The notes under the pieces are model-generated. The model was not told the DNA's origin. It searched no databases and was given only the letters and a program-made list of their open reading frames with translations. A stretch of 28,350 nucleotides of DNA from CAZPAN01 sp964428485 (GTDB taxonomy: Bacteria; Actinomycetota; Coriobacteriia; Coriobacteriales; CADBOM01): positions 1-28,350 of the forward strand of contig CAYRYP010000009.1 of NCBI GenBank assembly GCA_964428485.1, given 5' to 3'. Positions 15,081 through 22,358 of the stretch are shown piece by piece (the stretch's first letter is position 1; every line of letters begins with the position of its first letter). The translations under genes and the position numbers were made by a program.

Positions 15081-17126
15081 TTGGGCACCATGGAAAAAAG
15101 CGTTTCTGGGGCATCCGGACCCGATCGCCCCTTGTTTCCCAAGAGGGCTGTGGTCACTGCGGGAATGCCCTATGGCAACAAGGATCTTCACTTCGGTCAC
15201 ATCGGCGGCGTGTTCGTGCCGGCCGACATGTACGCACGCTTCCTTCGCAACCGCATCGGCGCCGACAACGTGCTCTTCGTCTCTGGTACCGACTGCTACG
15301 GCTCCCCCATCATCGAAGGACATCGCAAGGCTGTGGAGGACAAGGGCTTCACTGGCACCATCTCCGACTACGTGATGCGAAACCACGAGTCGCAGAAGCG
15401 CACACTCGACGACTACCTGATCTCACTGAACATCTTCGAGGGCTCCGGACTCGGATGCGCCGCAGAACCCCACAAGCGCATGACCGACTACTTCTTCCAC
15501 ACGCTCTACGACAACGGCTACCTCGAGCTCATGAGCACCGCGCAGTTTTACGACCCGCAGGCGGAGATGTTCCTCAACGGGCGCCAGGTCGTCGGGCGCT
15601 GCCCGGTACAGGGCTGCAAGTCGGAGAAGGGCTACGCCGATGAGTGCGATCTCGGGCATCAGTACAACCCCGAGGAGCTGATAGCCCCCAAGTCCACCAT
15701 CACCGGAACCGTGCCGGAGCTCCGCCCAGTTGCCAACTGGTACTTTAAGCTCCCCGAGTTCGGGGACATCATACGCAAACATGTCGAGAACCTGAGAGCC
15801 GAGGGCAAGACCCGTCCCTTCGCACTCTCGTCGATAGAAGAGTTCCTAGAGCCGCCAATCATCTACATCCAGGAGAAGTTCCACGATGAGTTCGAGGCCG
15901 TGCGCACGGACCTGCCTGCTCACGAGGTGCACCCCGCCGAGGAAGGTAAGTCATCTTTCACGGTGGAGTTCGAGGATATCGCCAGCCGCGACATCGCACG
16001 CGGGGTGCTCATGGGCGGCGGGGTTAGGTTTCGCACCGGCAAGACACTCGTGCCCTTCCGTCTCACTGGCAACATCGACTGGGGGGTTGCAGCTCCCGAG
16101 CTAGAGGGCAAAAGCGGCCTTACCGTCTGGTGCTGGCCCGAGTCGCTCTGGGCACCGATCTCCTTCACCTCCGCGGCGCTCGGTTTCGCGGGTCTCGACC
16201 CAGAGGACTGGAGAGACTGGTGGTGCTCGGAGGATGCCGAGATCTATCAGTTCATCGGAGAGGACAACATCTACTTCTACGGCGTGGCCCAGACCGGACT
16301 CTTCTCGGCGATGCAGTCGGAGCACGGGCGCGGGCCCGAGGGCGAGGACAGCGGTGGGGAGCTCAAGCAGACGCAGCTCATCGCCAACCATCACCTGCTG
16401 TTCCTCAACAAGAAAGCGTCCTCTTCGGGTCAGGTGAAGCCGCCGATGGCCTCCGAGCTACTGGAGCACTACAACCCCGAGCAGCTGCGGGCTCACTTCC
16501 TAGCGCTAGGCCTGGGGATGAAGTCGGTGAGCTTCCAACCCAAGCCCTTCGACCCCACCGCCAACGAGAAGTCGCCCGATCCGGCGCTCAAGGAGTCGGC
16601 GCTTCTCACCAACATCTTCAACAGACTCGCCCGCTCGTGCTTCTACACCGCACAGAAGGTCACCGGAAACCGCATCCCCATCCACGAGCCTAGCGATGGA
16701 GTCGTGAACGCTGCACGCGAGACGATCCTCGAGTACGAGAGACTGATGTCACGCTACGAGTTGCACATGGTGGTATCGCTGATGGATGGTTACCTGCGCG
16801 AGTGCAATAGATACTGGTCGGAGCACTACAAAAAGACCGACGACCCGGCAGAGCTCGAGGAGCAGAAGCATATTCTGGCCGACGCCTTCTACATGCTCAG
16901 GGTGGCGACGATACTGATGGAGCCCGTGGCCCCCGCCGGCACACGCAAGATCATCGAGTACCTAGACCTGGACTGCACCGATGAGAAGTTCCTCAGCTGG
17001 GAGCACATCTTTGACGGCTACGCGCCATTTGTCAGCGACGAGGAGATCAGCCGCGGCGGTCATCTTCTGAGGGAGCTTCCTCCGAGGACCGACTTCTTCG
17101 AGAGGCATCCGTCTCAGTTTGCCTGA
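15081..17126 (+). CDS. metG: Methionyl-tRNA synthetase family protein, divergent
   Basis: This class I synthetase-fold protein of 681 residues is closest, by eye, to methionyl-tRNA synthetase. It has the HIGH-type signature HFGH (37-40) within AGMPYGNKDLHFGH, a zinc knuckle with Cys174, Cys179, Cys189 and His193, and ELIAPKSTITGTVPELRP, as in MetRS. However the KMSKS loop reads KASSS (445-449), and the YFH of the methionine pocket reads YFY (398-400). The stem-contact helical domain is present, but there is no C-terminal Trbp111-like domain. I chose TTG at 15081 because GGAGG is 5 bases away; an ATG at 15090 is 14 away. The 3' end overlaps the convergent flippase gene by 80 bp. It may be the cell's MetRS or a paralogue; the window does not show another. 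Confidence 0.8.
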   Translation: MGTMEKSVSGASGPDRPLFPKRAVVTAGMPYGNKDLHFGHIGGVFVPADMYARFLRNRIGADNVLFVSGTDCYGSPIIEGHRKAVEDKGFTGTISDYVMRNHESQKRTLDDYLISLNIFEGSGLGCAAEPHKRMTDYFFHTLYDNGYLELMSTAQFYDPQAEMFLNGRQVVGRCPVQGCKSEKGYADECDLGHQYNPEELIAPKSTITGTVPELRPVANWYFKLPEFGDIIRKHVENLRAEGKTRPFALSSIEEFLEPPIIYIQEKFHDEFEAVRTDLPAHEVHPAEEGKSSFTVEFEDIASRDIARGVLMGGGVRFRTGKTLVPFRLTGNIDWGVAAPELEGKSGLTVWCWPESLWAPISFTSAALGFAGLDPEDWRDWWCSEDAEIYQFIGEDNIYFYGVAQTGLFSAMQSEHGRGPEGEDSGGELKQTQLIANHHLLFLNKKASSSGQVKPPMASELLEHYNPEQLRAHFLALGLGMKSVSFQPKPFDPTANEKSPDPALKESALLTNIFNRLARSCFYTAQKVTGNRIPIHEPSDGVVNAARETILEYERLMSRYELHMVVSLMDGYLRECNRYWSEHYKKTDDPAELEEQKHILADAFYMLRVATILMEPVAPAGTRKIIEYLDLDCTDEKFLSWEHIFDGYAPFVSDEEISRGGHLLRELPPRTDFFERHPSQFA

Positions 17127-18810
17127 GCTCGCGGGCCCGCCTAGCCACGCGATCCGATGCGCGCTCCCCATGGTAGCGGGGATCGATCGCGCCGCTAGAC
17201 CTACGCATACCCTCCTGATGCGGTCGCTGTTCGCGTTGCTGCTGCGCCCGCGACCGGTCGCCTGTGTTCTGCGCGCCCTCGCGCCGGCTCGAGTTCGCAC
17301 CCCTCCGAGTACCGCGCTGCGCATGGATCCCACCCGACCGGCGCTGCCTGATCATCTTGGGCACAGATACCTCGAATCGCCCGCCGCCGGAGGTAATGCT
17401 CGCAACGTCGATCTTTCCCCCATCGATCTCCCTGCGGGTCGTTACGTACTCCATGGTCATCAGCACGAACAGGATCACCATCGACGCCACGTAGGAGATC
17501 ACCGCACCGGTGAGTCCAATCAGGTTGATGAAAACCAGCGGGAGAACCACCGAGAAGGCGGTTGCGATCAGGTAGAGCTTAACGATCCTGTCCTGGCGCC
17601 GCAGCACCGTGATCACCTGGTAGAGAAAGTCGATGACCGCCGTTATGCCACCGCCGATCAGCATAAGGTAGCAGAGCACCCTGTATGGCTCGAAGTCCAC
17701 GCCGTACATCAGGCTCAGCATCGGTATGCCGATCCATCCCATAATCACGATCATCACGAGCGTGATCACCACCGTGATGGCGAGCATCACGAAGACCACC
17801 TGGTTGAAGCGCTTGCGCTGCGAGGGATCAGCCCACACCTCCGACAGCCTCAGCAGCAGCGGCTTGTATATCAGCTGCACGATTATCAGGATCATCTGTG
17901 ACGGGAAGTAAAGCGCGTTGAAGTAGAGCTGGTTGTCGTAGCTGAGCACGCCCTCCATCACGAACTTGGGCATGTTGTCGATCAGGTTGTAGAGAAAATG
18001 CCCCATAAAGAGCGGGAAGCATTGCCTGAAAAGCCCTGCGATGCTCGACACCGTCCAGTGCCTGGAACGCGGAGTCTCCAGAAGTCCTAGCGGGAGCGTG
18101 AGGAAGAAGAATGTGCCGAGCGCCGTCACGGCCATCGCGACGCTGGCGACCCCGACGTTACGCGTTAGCGTCAGGGCGATCGTAAACACAATGAAGACGA
18201 CTACCGATCGGAAGGCCTGCGAGATGCCTGCCAAGTACATCTTGTCCTTCTGCTGTAGTCGGCCCTCGAAGACGTCGGCCAGCGCGTCGATCATCTTGTA
18301 GACGCACACGCCGATCGTGATCGTGAACATCAGGCCGGCGTACCCTCGAAACAGGCTGTACAGCACGCCTATCAGGATCATCGCCACACACGTGATGATG
18401 CGGTTGAGGCGGTAGTCGGCGAACGTGTGCACCTCATCCTGGTCGGAGACTTGGTAGGTGCGCACGCCGTAATTGCCCACAAACATCAGGAGCAGGCCGG
18501 TGACGAAGGCTAGCGAGAACATGCCCGCCTGCTCCGCGCCGCACAGCTGGGTCACGACCATGGTGAGGATAGGGAAAACCATATTGTTGGTGGCAAGCCC
18601 TATGGTGTTCCAGATGTAGTCGTGCGAGGTGCGGTGCGCCCCGTACTCCTCCTCCTGGCTGACGTAGGAGCCCTCAGCCGCCACACCCAGCAGTCTGTTC
18701 CACCAGTGCGTCGCGATGCGGGTTATGAAGTTCTGCCTTTGATGGGTCGCCCCGCGATAGCGGGACGACTCGTTTCTCCTGTTGTTTCTTTGGGGTGAGG
18801 CAGGTTGCAA
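17047..18810 (-). CDS. MOP-superfamily polysaccharide flippase with a basic C-terminal tail
   Basis: The 587-residue protein has about 12 hydrophobic helices between residues ~60 and 455, with the spacing and character of Wzx/MATE-like oligosaccharide-lipid flippases. These move lipid-linked sugar units across the cytoplasmic membrane. Charged loops carry Arg/Lys toward the cytoplasm. After the last helix a hydrophilic tail of about 130 residues follows (457-587), rich in Arg, Ser, Gln and Glu and probably disordered; this exceeds the usual length of the family (~450-500). The start is a TTG with GGAG 6 bases upstream, 3 bp after the aldolase stop. The last 26 codons lie antisense within the MetRS-like gene. 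The transported substrate cannot be inferred. Confidence 0.85.
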   Translation of the reverse strand: MQPASPQRNNRRNESSRYRGATHQRQNFITRIATHWWNRLLGVAAEGSYVSQEEEYGAHRTSHDYIWNTIGLATNNMVFPILTMVVTQLCGAEQAGMFSLAFVTGLLLMFVGNYGVRTYQVSDQDEVHTFADYRLNRIITCVAMILIGVLYSLFRGYAGLMFTITIGVCVYKMIDALADVFEGRLQQKDKMYLAGISQAFRSVVVFIVFTIALTLTRNVGVASVAMAVTALGTFFFLTLPLGLLETPRSRHWTVSSIAGLFRQCFPLFMGHFLYNLIDNMPKFVMEGVLSYDNQLYFNALYFPSQMILIIVQLIYKPLLLRLSEVWADPSQRKRFNQVVFVMLAITVVITLVMIVIMGWIGIPMLSLMYGVDFEPYRVLCYLMLIGGGITAVIDFLYQVITVLRRQDRIVKLYLIATAFSVVLPLVFINLIGLTGAVISYVASMVILFVLMTMEYVTTRREIDGGKIDVASITSGGGRFEVSVPKMIRQRRSGGIHAQRGTRRGANSSRREGAQNTGDRSRAQQQREQRPHQEGMRRSSGAIDPRYHGERASDRVARRARELRQTETDASRRSRSSEEAPSEDDRRG

Positions 18811-18813
18811 GCT

Positions 18814-19764
18814 CTACTCCAAGTTATCGAGCGAGAAGTCCTCGATACCATTGAAGACGTCGAGGGCCTCTTGGGCATCGTAGTCAGCAAGGGTGATCGC
18901 GCTGATAGCCTTGGTCAGGCGGACAGCCTCGTCGAGGGAGCGCTGATGGATGTTGCGACCGGTAGCGTTTCCGACGGCACCGCCAACGTGGATCTGCTCC
19001 CAGAGCTGGGTGAGGAACTTATCAGCATCCACGGTGGACCCGCCAGCGCAAACCAGCCCGGTGCGCCCGGCGGCGGCCGTCGCACGCTGCAGCAGCTCAG
19101 CGGAGGTGGCACCATCAACGGGCTTGGGCGGATTAACCTTCACGAAGTCGGCGCCGAGGCAGACGGCCACGCCTGCCGCACCGGCGATCAGGTCGGCATC
19201 CTTCTCGTCCTTGACGGCCTTACCCCTCGGGTAGATCCACAGGACCACGATCAGTCCGTTGGCATGAGCCTCGGCGATGAGCTCGCCGGCCTCGGAGAGC
19301 ATGGTGGACTCGTACTCGCTACCGAGATAGATGGTATAGCCGATACCCACGATGTTGATACCCGCCTCACGCATCGCTAGCACGGAGTCGAGCGAGTAGA
19401 GCTGCGGGGAGTACGGATCATCCTGATCGGTCTTGACCAGATTGGTCTTGGAGTTCATCTTCACGAGGTAGTTGATCTCCGGGTAATCCTCGGCGTACTG
19501 CGCCACAAGCCCGCGCTGGGCGGCTAGAACCCCGATGACCCCCTGGCTGCCGATCTGGAAAAGGTGCTCGGGGTTGGAGTCGGCGATGTCGATCCCCTCG
19601 CCGTAGAAGTCGCTGTTGAGATGCTCGATCTTCTGATCGCACGCGAAGAGCATCAGCCGTCCGGTGCCCTGGGTCGCCGCCATAAAGTTGTCTACGTAGG
19701 TGTCCTTGGACTCTGGCATGACGTCAACAGGGATTCGGACGTCCTCACGGGTGATGATTGGCAT
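18814..19764 (-). CDS. fbaB: Class I fructose-bisphosphate aldolase, DhnA/FbaB type
   Basis: DhnA-type aldolases cleave fructose-1,6-bisphosphate by a Schiff base; related members act on other sugar phosphates (LsrF, ADH synthase). The 316-residue TIM-barrel protein shows ACDQKIEHLN near the N-terminus, WIYPRGKAV (176-184) and the Schiff-base strand GADFVKVNPPKP with Lys209. The phosphate-binding glycine motifs CAGGS and GGAVGNATGRNI follow. AGGAGG 5 bases before the ATG is a strong ribosome site, fitting a glycolytic enzyme. It has its own promoter region and is followed at 3 bp by the flippase. Confidence 0.88.
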   Translation of the reverse strand: MPIITREDVRIPVDVMPESKDTYVDNFMAATQGTGRLMLFACDQKIEHLNSDFYGEGIDIADSNPEHLFQIGSQGVIGVLAAQRGLVAQYAEDYPEINYLVKMNSKTNLVKTDQDDPYSPQLYSLDSVLAMREAGINIVGIGYTIYLGSEYESTMLSEAGELIAEAHANGLIVVLWIYPRGKAVKDEKDADLIAGAAGVAVCLGADFVKVNPPKPVDGATSAELLQRATAAAGRTGLVCAGGSTVDADKFLTQLWEQIHVGGAVGNATGRNIHQRSLDEAVRLTKAISAITLADYDAQEALDVFNGIEDFSLDNLE

Positions 19765-19829
19765 ATTGACCTCCTGTGGTCGCTTTCATACTTCTACGCA
19801 CACACAGCGCGTCTCAGTTCTTCGTTCAT

Positions 19830-19852
19830 GCCGCGCCCTCTAACAGCGCGGC
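19830..19852 (-). other. Hairpin at the 5' end of the aldolase transcript
   Basis: GCCGCGC (19830-19836) and GCGCGGC (19846-19852) form a 7-bp GC-only stem with a 9-base loop. With the proposed -10 at 19860-19865 the start point falls at about 19853, so the hairpin would sit at the extreme 5' end of the mRNA, a position known to protect transcripts from 5' decay. Confidence 0.4.
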
Positions 19853-19859
19853 CATACAG

Positions 19860-19887
19860 TCTATAGGTTAACCCAACGTTCAGTCAC
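19860..19887 (-). promoter_or_regulatory. Possible aldolase promoter with flanking palindromes
   Basis: On the minus strand TATAGA (19860-19865) can serve as -10 and GTGACT (19882-19887) as -35, 16 bp apart, each 4 of 6 consensus. Two 8-bp palindromes lie in or next to it: GGTTAACC (19866-19873) between the boxes, and TCACGTGA (19884-19891) over the -35. They may be operator half-sites, but short palindromes arise by chance. Confidence 0.35.
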
Positions 19888-19946
19888 GTGAGTCTCGTTT
19901 CGGGGAGGCAGCACGAAAGCAACATGACGGCTACGTCTGCGGGTCT

Positions 19947-20011
19947 AAGGTCGCAACACGCGCCCGCCTCCACGCAGGATCCCCGCCGGACCAGCAGCGC
20001 CGGGCGACCTT
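19947..20011 (-). terminator. Long-range inverted repeat after nadE; possible non-canonical terminator
   Basis: AAGGTCGC (19947-19954) and GCGACCTT (20004-20011) are perfectly complementary 8-mers, beginning 2 bases after the nadE stop and enclosing a GC-rich 49-base interior. There is no T-tract, so this is not a standard intrinsic terminator. It may stabilise the 3' end of the recJ-rel-nadE transcript. The remainder of the 248-bp gap holds the aldolase promoter. Confidence 0.25.
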
Positions 20012-20012
20012 C

Positions 20013-21707
20013 TTACCTGGCCACCCTGTCCCTGAAGGCGTTGGTTATCGGCCACTCACGGTCCTCGTCCAGTGAGATGCCGTCGATCACAGGTCCTATG
20101 GGCTCGTTGGCGCGCTTGTACTCATTTCCGGCGATCAGTCCGAGCACCTTATCGACCACGTCGGGCTCAAAGCCCTCCTCCACGATCGCCGCAGGATCAT
20201 AGCCGTACTCGAGGTAGAGCGTGCAAATGCCATCGAGAATCTCGTATGGGGGCAGAGAATCCTGGTCCTTCTGACCGGGATGGAGCTCTGCAGACGGAGC
20301 CTTCACCAAGACGTTGTGCGGGATGACCTCGCTCTGCTCGTTGCGCCATTCGGCAAGCTCGTAGAGCCTCGTCTTGTATATGTTGCCGAGCGGGGCGTAT
20401 GCGCCGGCGGTGTCACCGTAAAGGGTGGAGTAGCCCATCGCGGCCTCCGACTTGTTGCCTGTGTTGAGAAGCACCCAACCGTAGTTGTTGGACATCGCCA
20501 TGAGGTAGATGGTGCGAATACGGGCCTGCAGATTCTCTCGCGTGACGCCCTCGACAGCGCCGCCGCACGCCTCGGAGAGAGCCTCCTCAAACGCCTCAAA
20601 CGGCCCTATGATCGGGATGGTGAAGGTCTGGATGCCTAGACGCTCGGCGAGATCGGTCGCATCGTTAACGCTGTGGTCGGAGGAATACATGCTGGGCATC
20701 AGCACACCGTGCACATGCTCGGCTCCGAGCGCGTCGGTAGCAATAGTGGCCACCATCGAGGAGTCGATCCCTCCGGAGAGGCCCACTACCACGTCGGTGA
20801 AGCCGTTTTTGGACACGTAGTCTGCAACAGCGCACACAATAGCGTTCCAGTCCGCAGCCTCGTCGTCGATGCCGCCGTCATCCATGCGAACGCTGAAACC
20901 AAAGTCGCGGTCGTCGATCTCCTCTAAGGAGGTCTCCCAACCAGCCTCCATGCCGCCCTCGGGATCGAACTCCACCGAGAGGAGGGCCTCGTCGAAGAGC
21001 ACCGCGTCACCCGCAAGATCCCCCTCCGGAGTGACGATCACGGATCCACCAGGAAAGACCATAGTGTCCTGCGAGCCAACGCACCCGACGCGCACGACCC
21101 ACTTACCGCAGTCGCGCGCGACACCCTTGCACTGCGCGAGGAACTCGCCGCTAATGATCTCAGGACGCAGGATGTCGTAGGTGTCGTCCACAAGGTTGAC
21201 TATCACCGAGCCCGACAGCTCGTTGCCGTTGACGTCGGCGATATCGTCGAGCACCACGTCTATACCCACGCCGGACACCACGGCGGAGAAAAGCACGCTG
21301 TAGTCGCCATCGGACCCCTCGAGAATCTGGATACCGCCATCTGCAAGAAGAAGCACCGCGATGTCGAGGCAGGCCTCGGAAAACCCTGGATCGGCCGCCC
21401 AGTCGTCGCCGATGCCCTCCATGTCCTCAAATGGCGATCCCCCGGCTCGTTCGGTGTAGGAGAGTATCAGCACGGGGACCGGGGTGCCCTGTGCAAGCGC
21501 CTGCAGCGCGCCCTGCAGCCTCTCGCGGAAAGTGTCGGAGTACTCGAGGCCACGCAGCGGGTAGCCGGAGACGTAGTGTGGCGGGAGAACCACCAAATCG
21601 GGCGGATTGGGGGAATCGGAGGCGATCTCTATGAGTTCGAGCGCCCTCTCGACGTTTTCCTCCATGGCGCCCAGTTTGGAGTCGAGTTGCATCGCAAGTA
21701 TGTTCAT
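20013..21707 (-). CDS. nadE: NAD synthetase with a degenerate N-terminal glutaminase domain
   Basis: NadE makes NAD from deamido-NAD, ATP and a nitrogen donor. The 564-residue protein has the two-domain layout of glutamine-dependent enzymes: a nitrilase-like domain (about 1-260) and the synthetase domain (about 285-564). The PP-loop SGGIDSS (311-317), TGNKSEAAMGYSTLYGD and KAPSAELHPGQKDQDSLPPYE are intact. In the N-terminal domain the Glu of the usual 'FPELALSGYP' is Pro43 (LPPHYVSGYP). The 'CED' nucleophile strand reads VVLDDIAD, with Leu153 in place of Cys, and no Lys is found in the usual 'K..LP' position. The enzyme therefore probably uses free ammonia. ATG start is 1 bp from the upstream gene. 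Confidence 0.93.
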   Translation of the reverse strand: MNILAMQLDSKLGAMEENVERALELIEIASDSPNPPDLVVLPPHYVSGYPLRGLEYSDTFRERLQGALQALAQGTPVPVLILSYTERAGGSPFEDMEGIGDDWAADPGFSEACLDIAVLLLADGGIQILEGSDGDYSVLFSAVVSGVGIDVVLDDIADVNGNELSGSVIVNLVDDTYDILRPEIISGEFLAQCKGVARDCGKWVVRVGCVGSQDTMVFPGGSVIVTPEGDLAGDAVLFDEALLSVEFDPEGGMEAGWETSLEEIDDRDFGFSVRMDDGGIDDEAADWNAIVCAVADYVSKNGFTDVVVGLSGGIDSSMVATIATDALGAEHVHGVLMPSMYSSDHSVNDATDLAERLGIQTFTIPIIGPFEAFEEALSEACGGAVEGVTRENLQARIRTIYLMAMSNNYGWVLLNTGNKSEAAMGYSTLYGDTAGAYAPLGNIYKTRLYELAEWRNEQSEVIPHNVLVKAPSAELHPGQKDQDSLPPYEILDGICTLYLEYGYDPAAIVEEGFEPDVVDKVLGLIAGNEYKRANEPIGPVIDGISLDEDREWPITNAFRDRVAR

Positions 21708-21708
21708 G

Positions 21709-22335
21709 TCAGATCCTCGCTATCCAGTTCTTCTCGTTCGCGATGGTCGATGCTCCCTCGTGACCGGGGTAGACCTTGGTTTCGGAGGGAAGCTGCGCGA
21801 GTATGCGCAGTGATTGGGCCATTTGACCCCTGTTCCCGCCGGGGAAGTCGGTTCTCCCACAGGTGCCACGGAAAAGCGTATCACCCGAGAAGAGGATGCC
21901 GTCTTCCTCGTCGTAGATGCATATAGCAGCCGGATGGTGACCCGGGGTGTGCAGTATCTTGAGACGCATCGGCCCGATCTCGACGATCTGCCCGTCGTCC
22001 AACGCAACGTCGAGCCTCTCGATCGGCTTGACCTGCATGACTCTCGGCAGCGTCGGGTCATCGGGGTTTACGAGCTCACCCTCCGCGCTCCGAAACGCCG
22101 CGATCGGGGCGCCGGTTGCCTTGGCGAGCTCGGCCAGCGCGCCGATGTGGTCGAAATGAGGGTGGGTGACAAATATCATCTCGGGCACAGCCCCGCCCAG
22201 CATCTCGAGAATCGTCTGAACCTCATCGCCCGGGTCGACTACCATGCAGGAGCCTCCCTTGCGCGCTACGTAGCAGTTGGTCATGATCGGCCCGACCCTG
22301 CAGCTGTCGACTTGAATCTTGTCTGGCGTGGCCAT
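21709..22335 (-). CDS. Metallo-beta-lactamase-fold hydrolase, glyoxalase II-like
   Basis: The 208-residue protein has the complete MBL metal set: THPHFDH (57-63), His in LHTPGHHPAAICIY, Asp in LFSGDTLFRGTCGRTD and His in YPGHEGAST. It resembles the short YcbL/GloB-like hydrolases that cleave thioesters. True hydroxyacylglutathione hydrolases carry an extra C-terminal domain, absent here, and the real substrate is unknown. AAGGAGGG 5 bases before the ATG is strong. The gene lies between rel (23 bp) and nadE (1 bp), so it is co-transcribed with both. Confidence 0.88.
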   Translation of the reverse strand: MATPDKIQVDSCRVGPIMTNCYVARKGGSCMVVDPGDEVQTILEMLGGAVPEMIFVTHPHFDHIGALAELAKATGAPIAAFRSAEGELVNPDDPTLPRVMQVKPIERLDVALDDGQIVEIGPMRLKILHTPGHHPAAICIYDEEDGILFSGDTLFRGTCGRTDFPGGNRGQMAQSLRILAQLPSETKVYPGHEGASTIANEKNWIARI

Positions 22336-22358
22336 CGCGGCCCTCCTTGTCTACGTAC

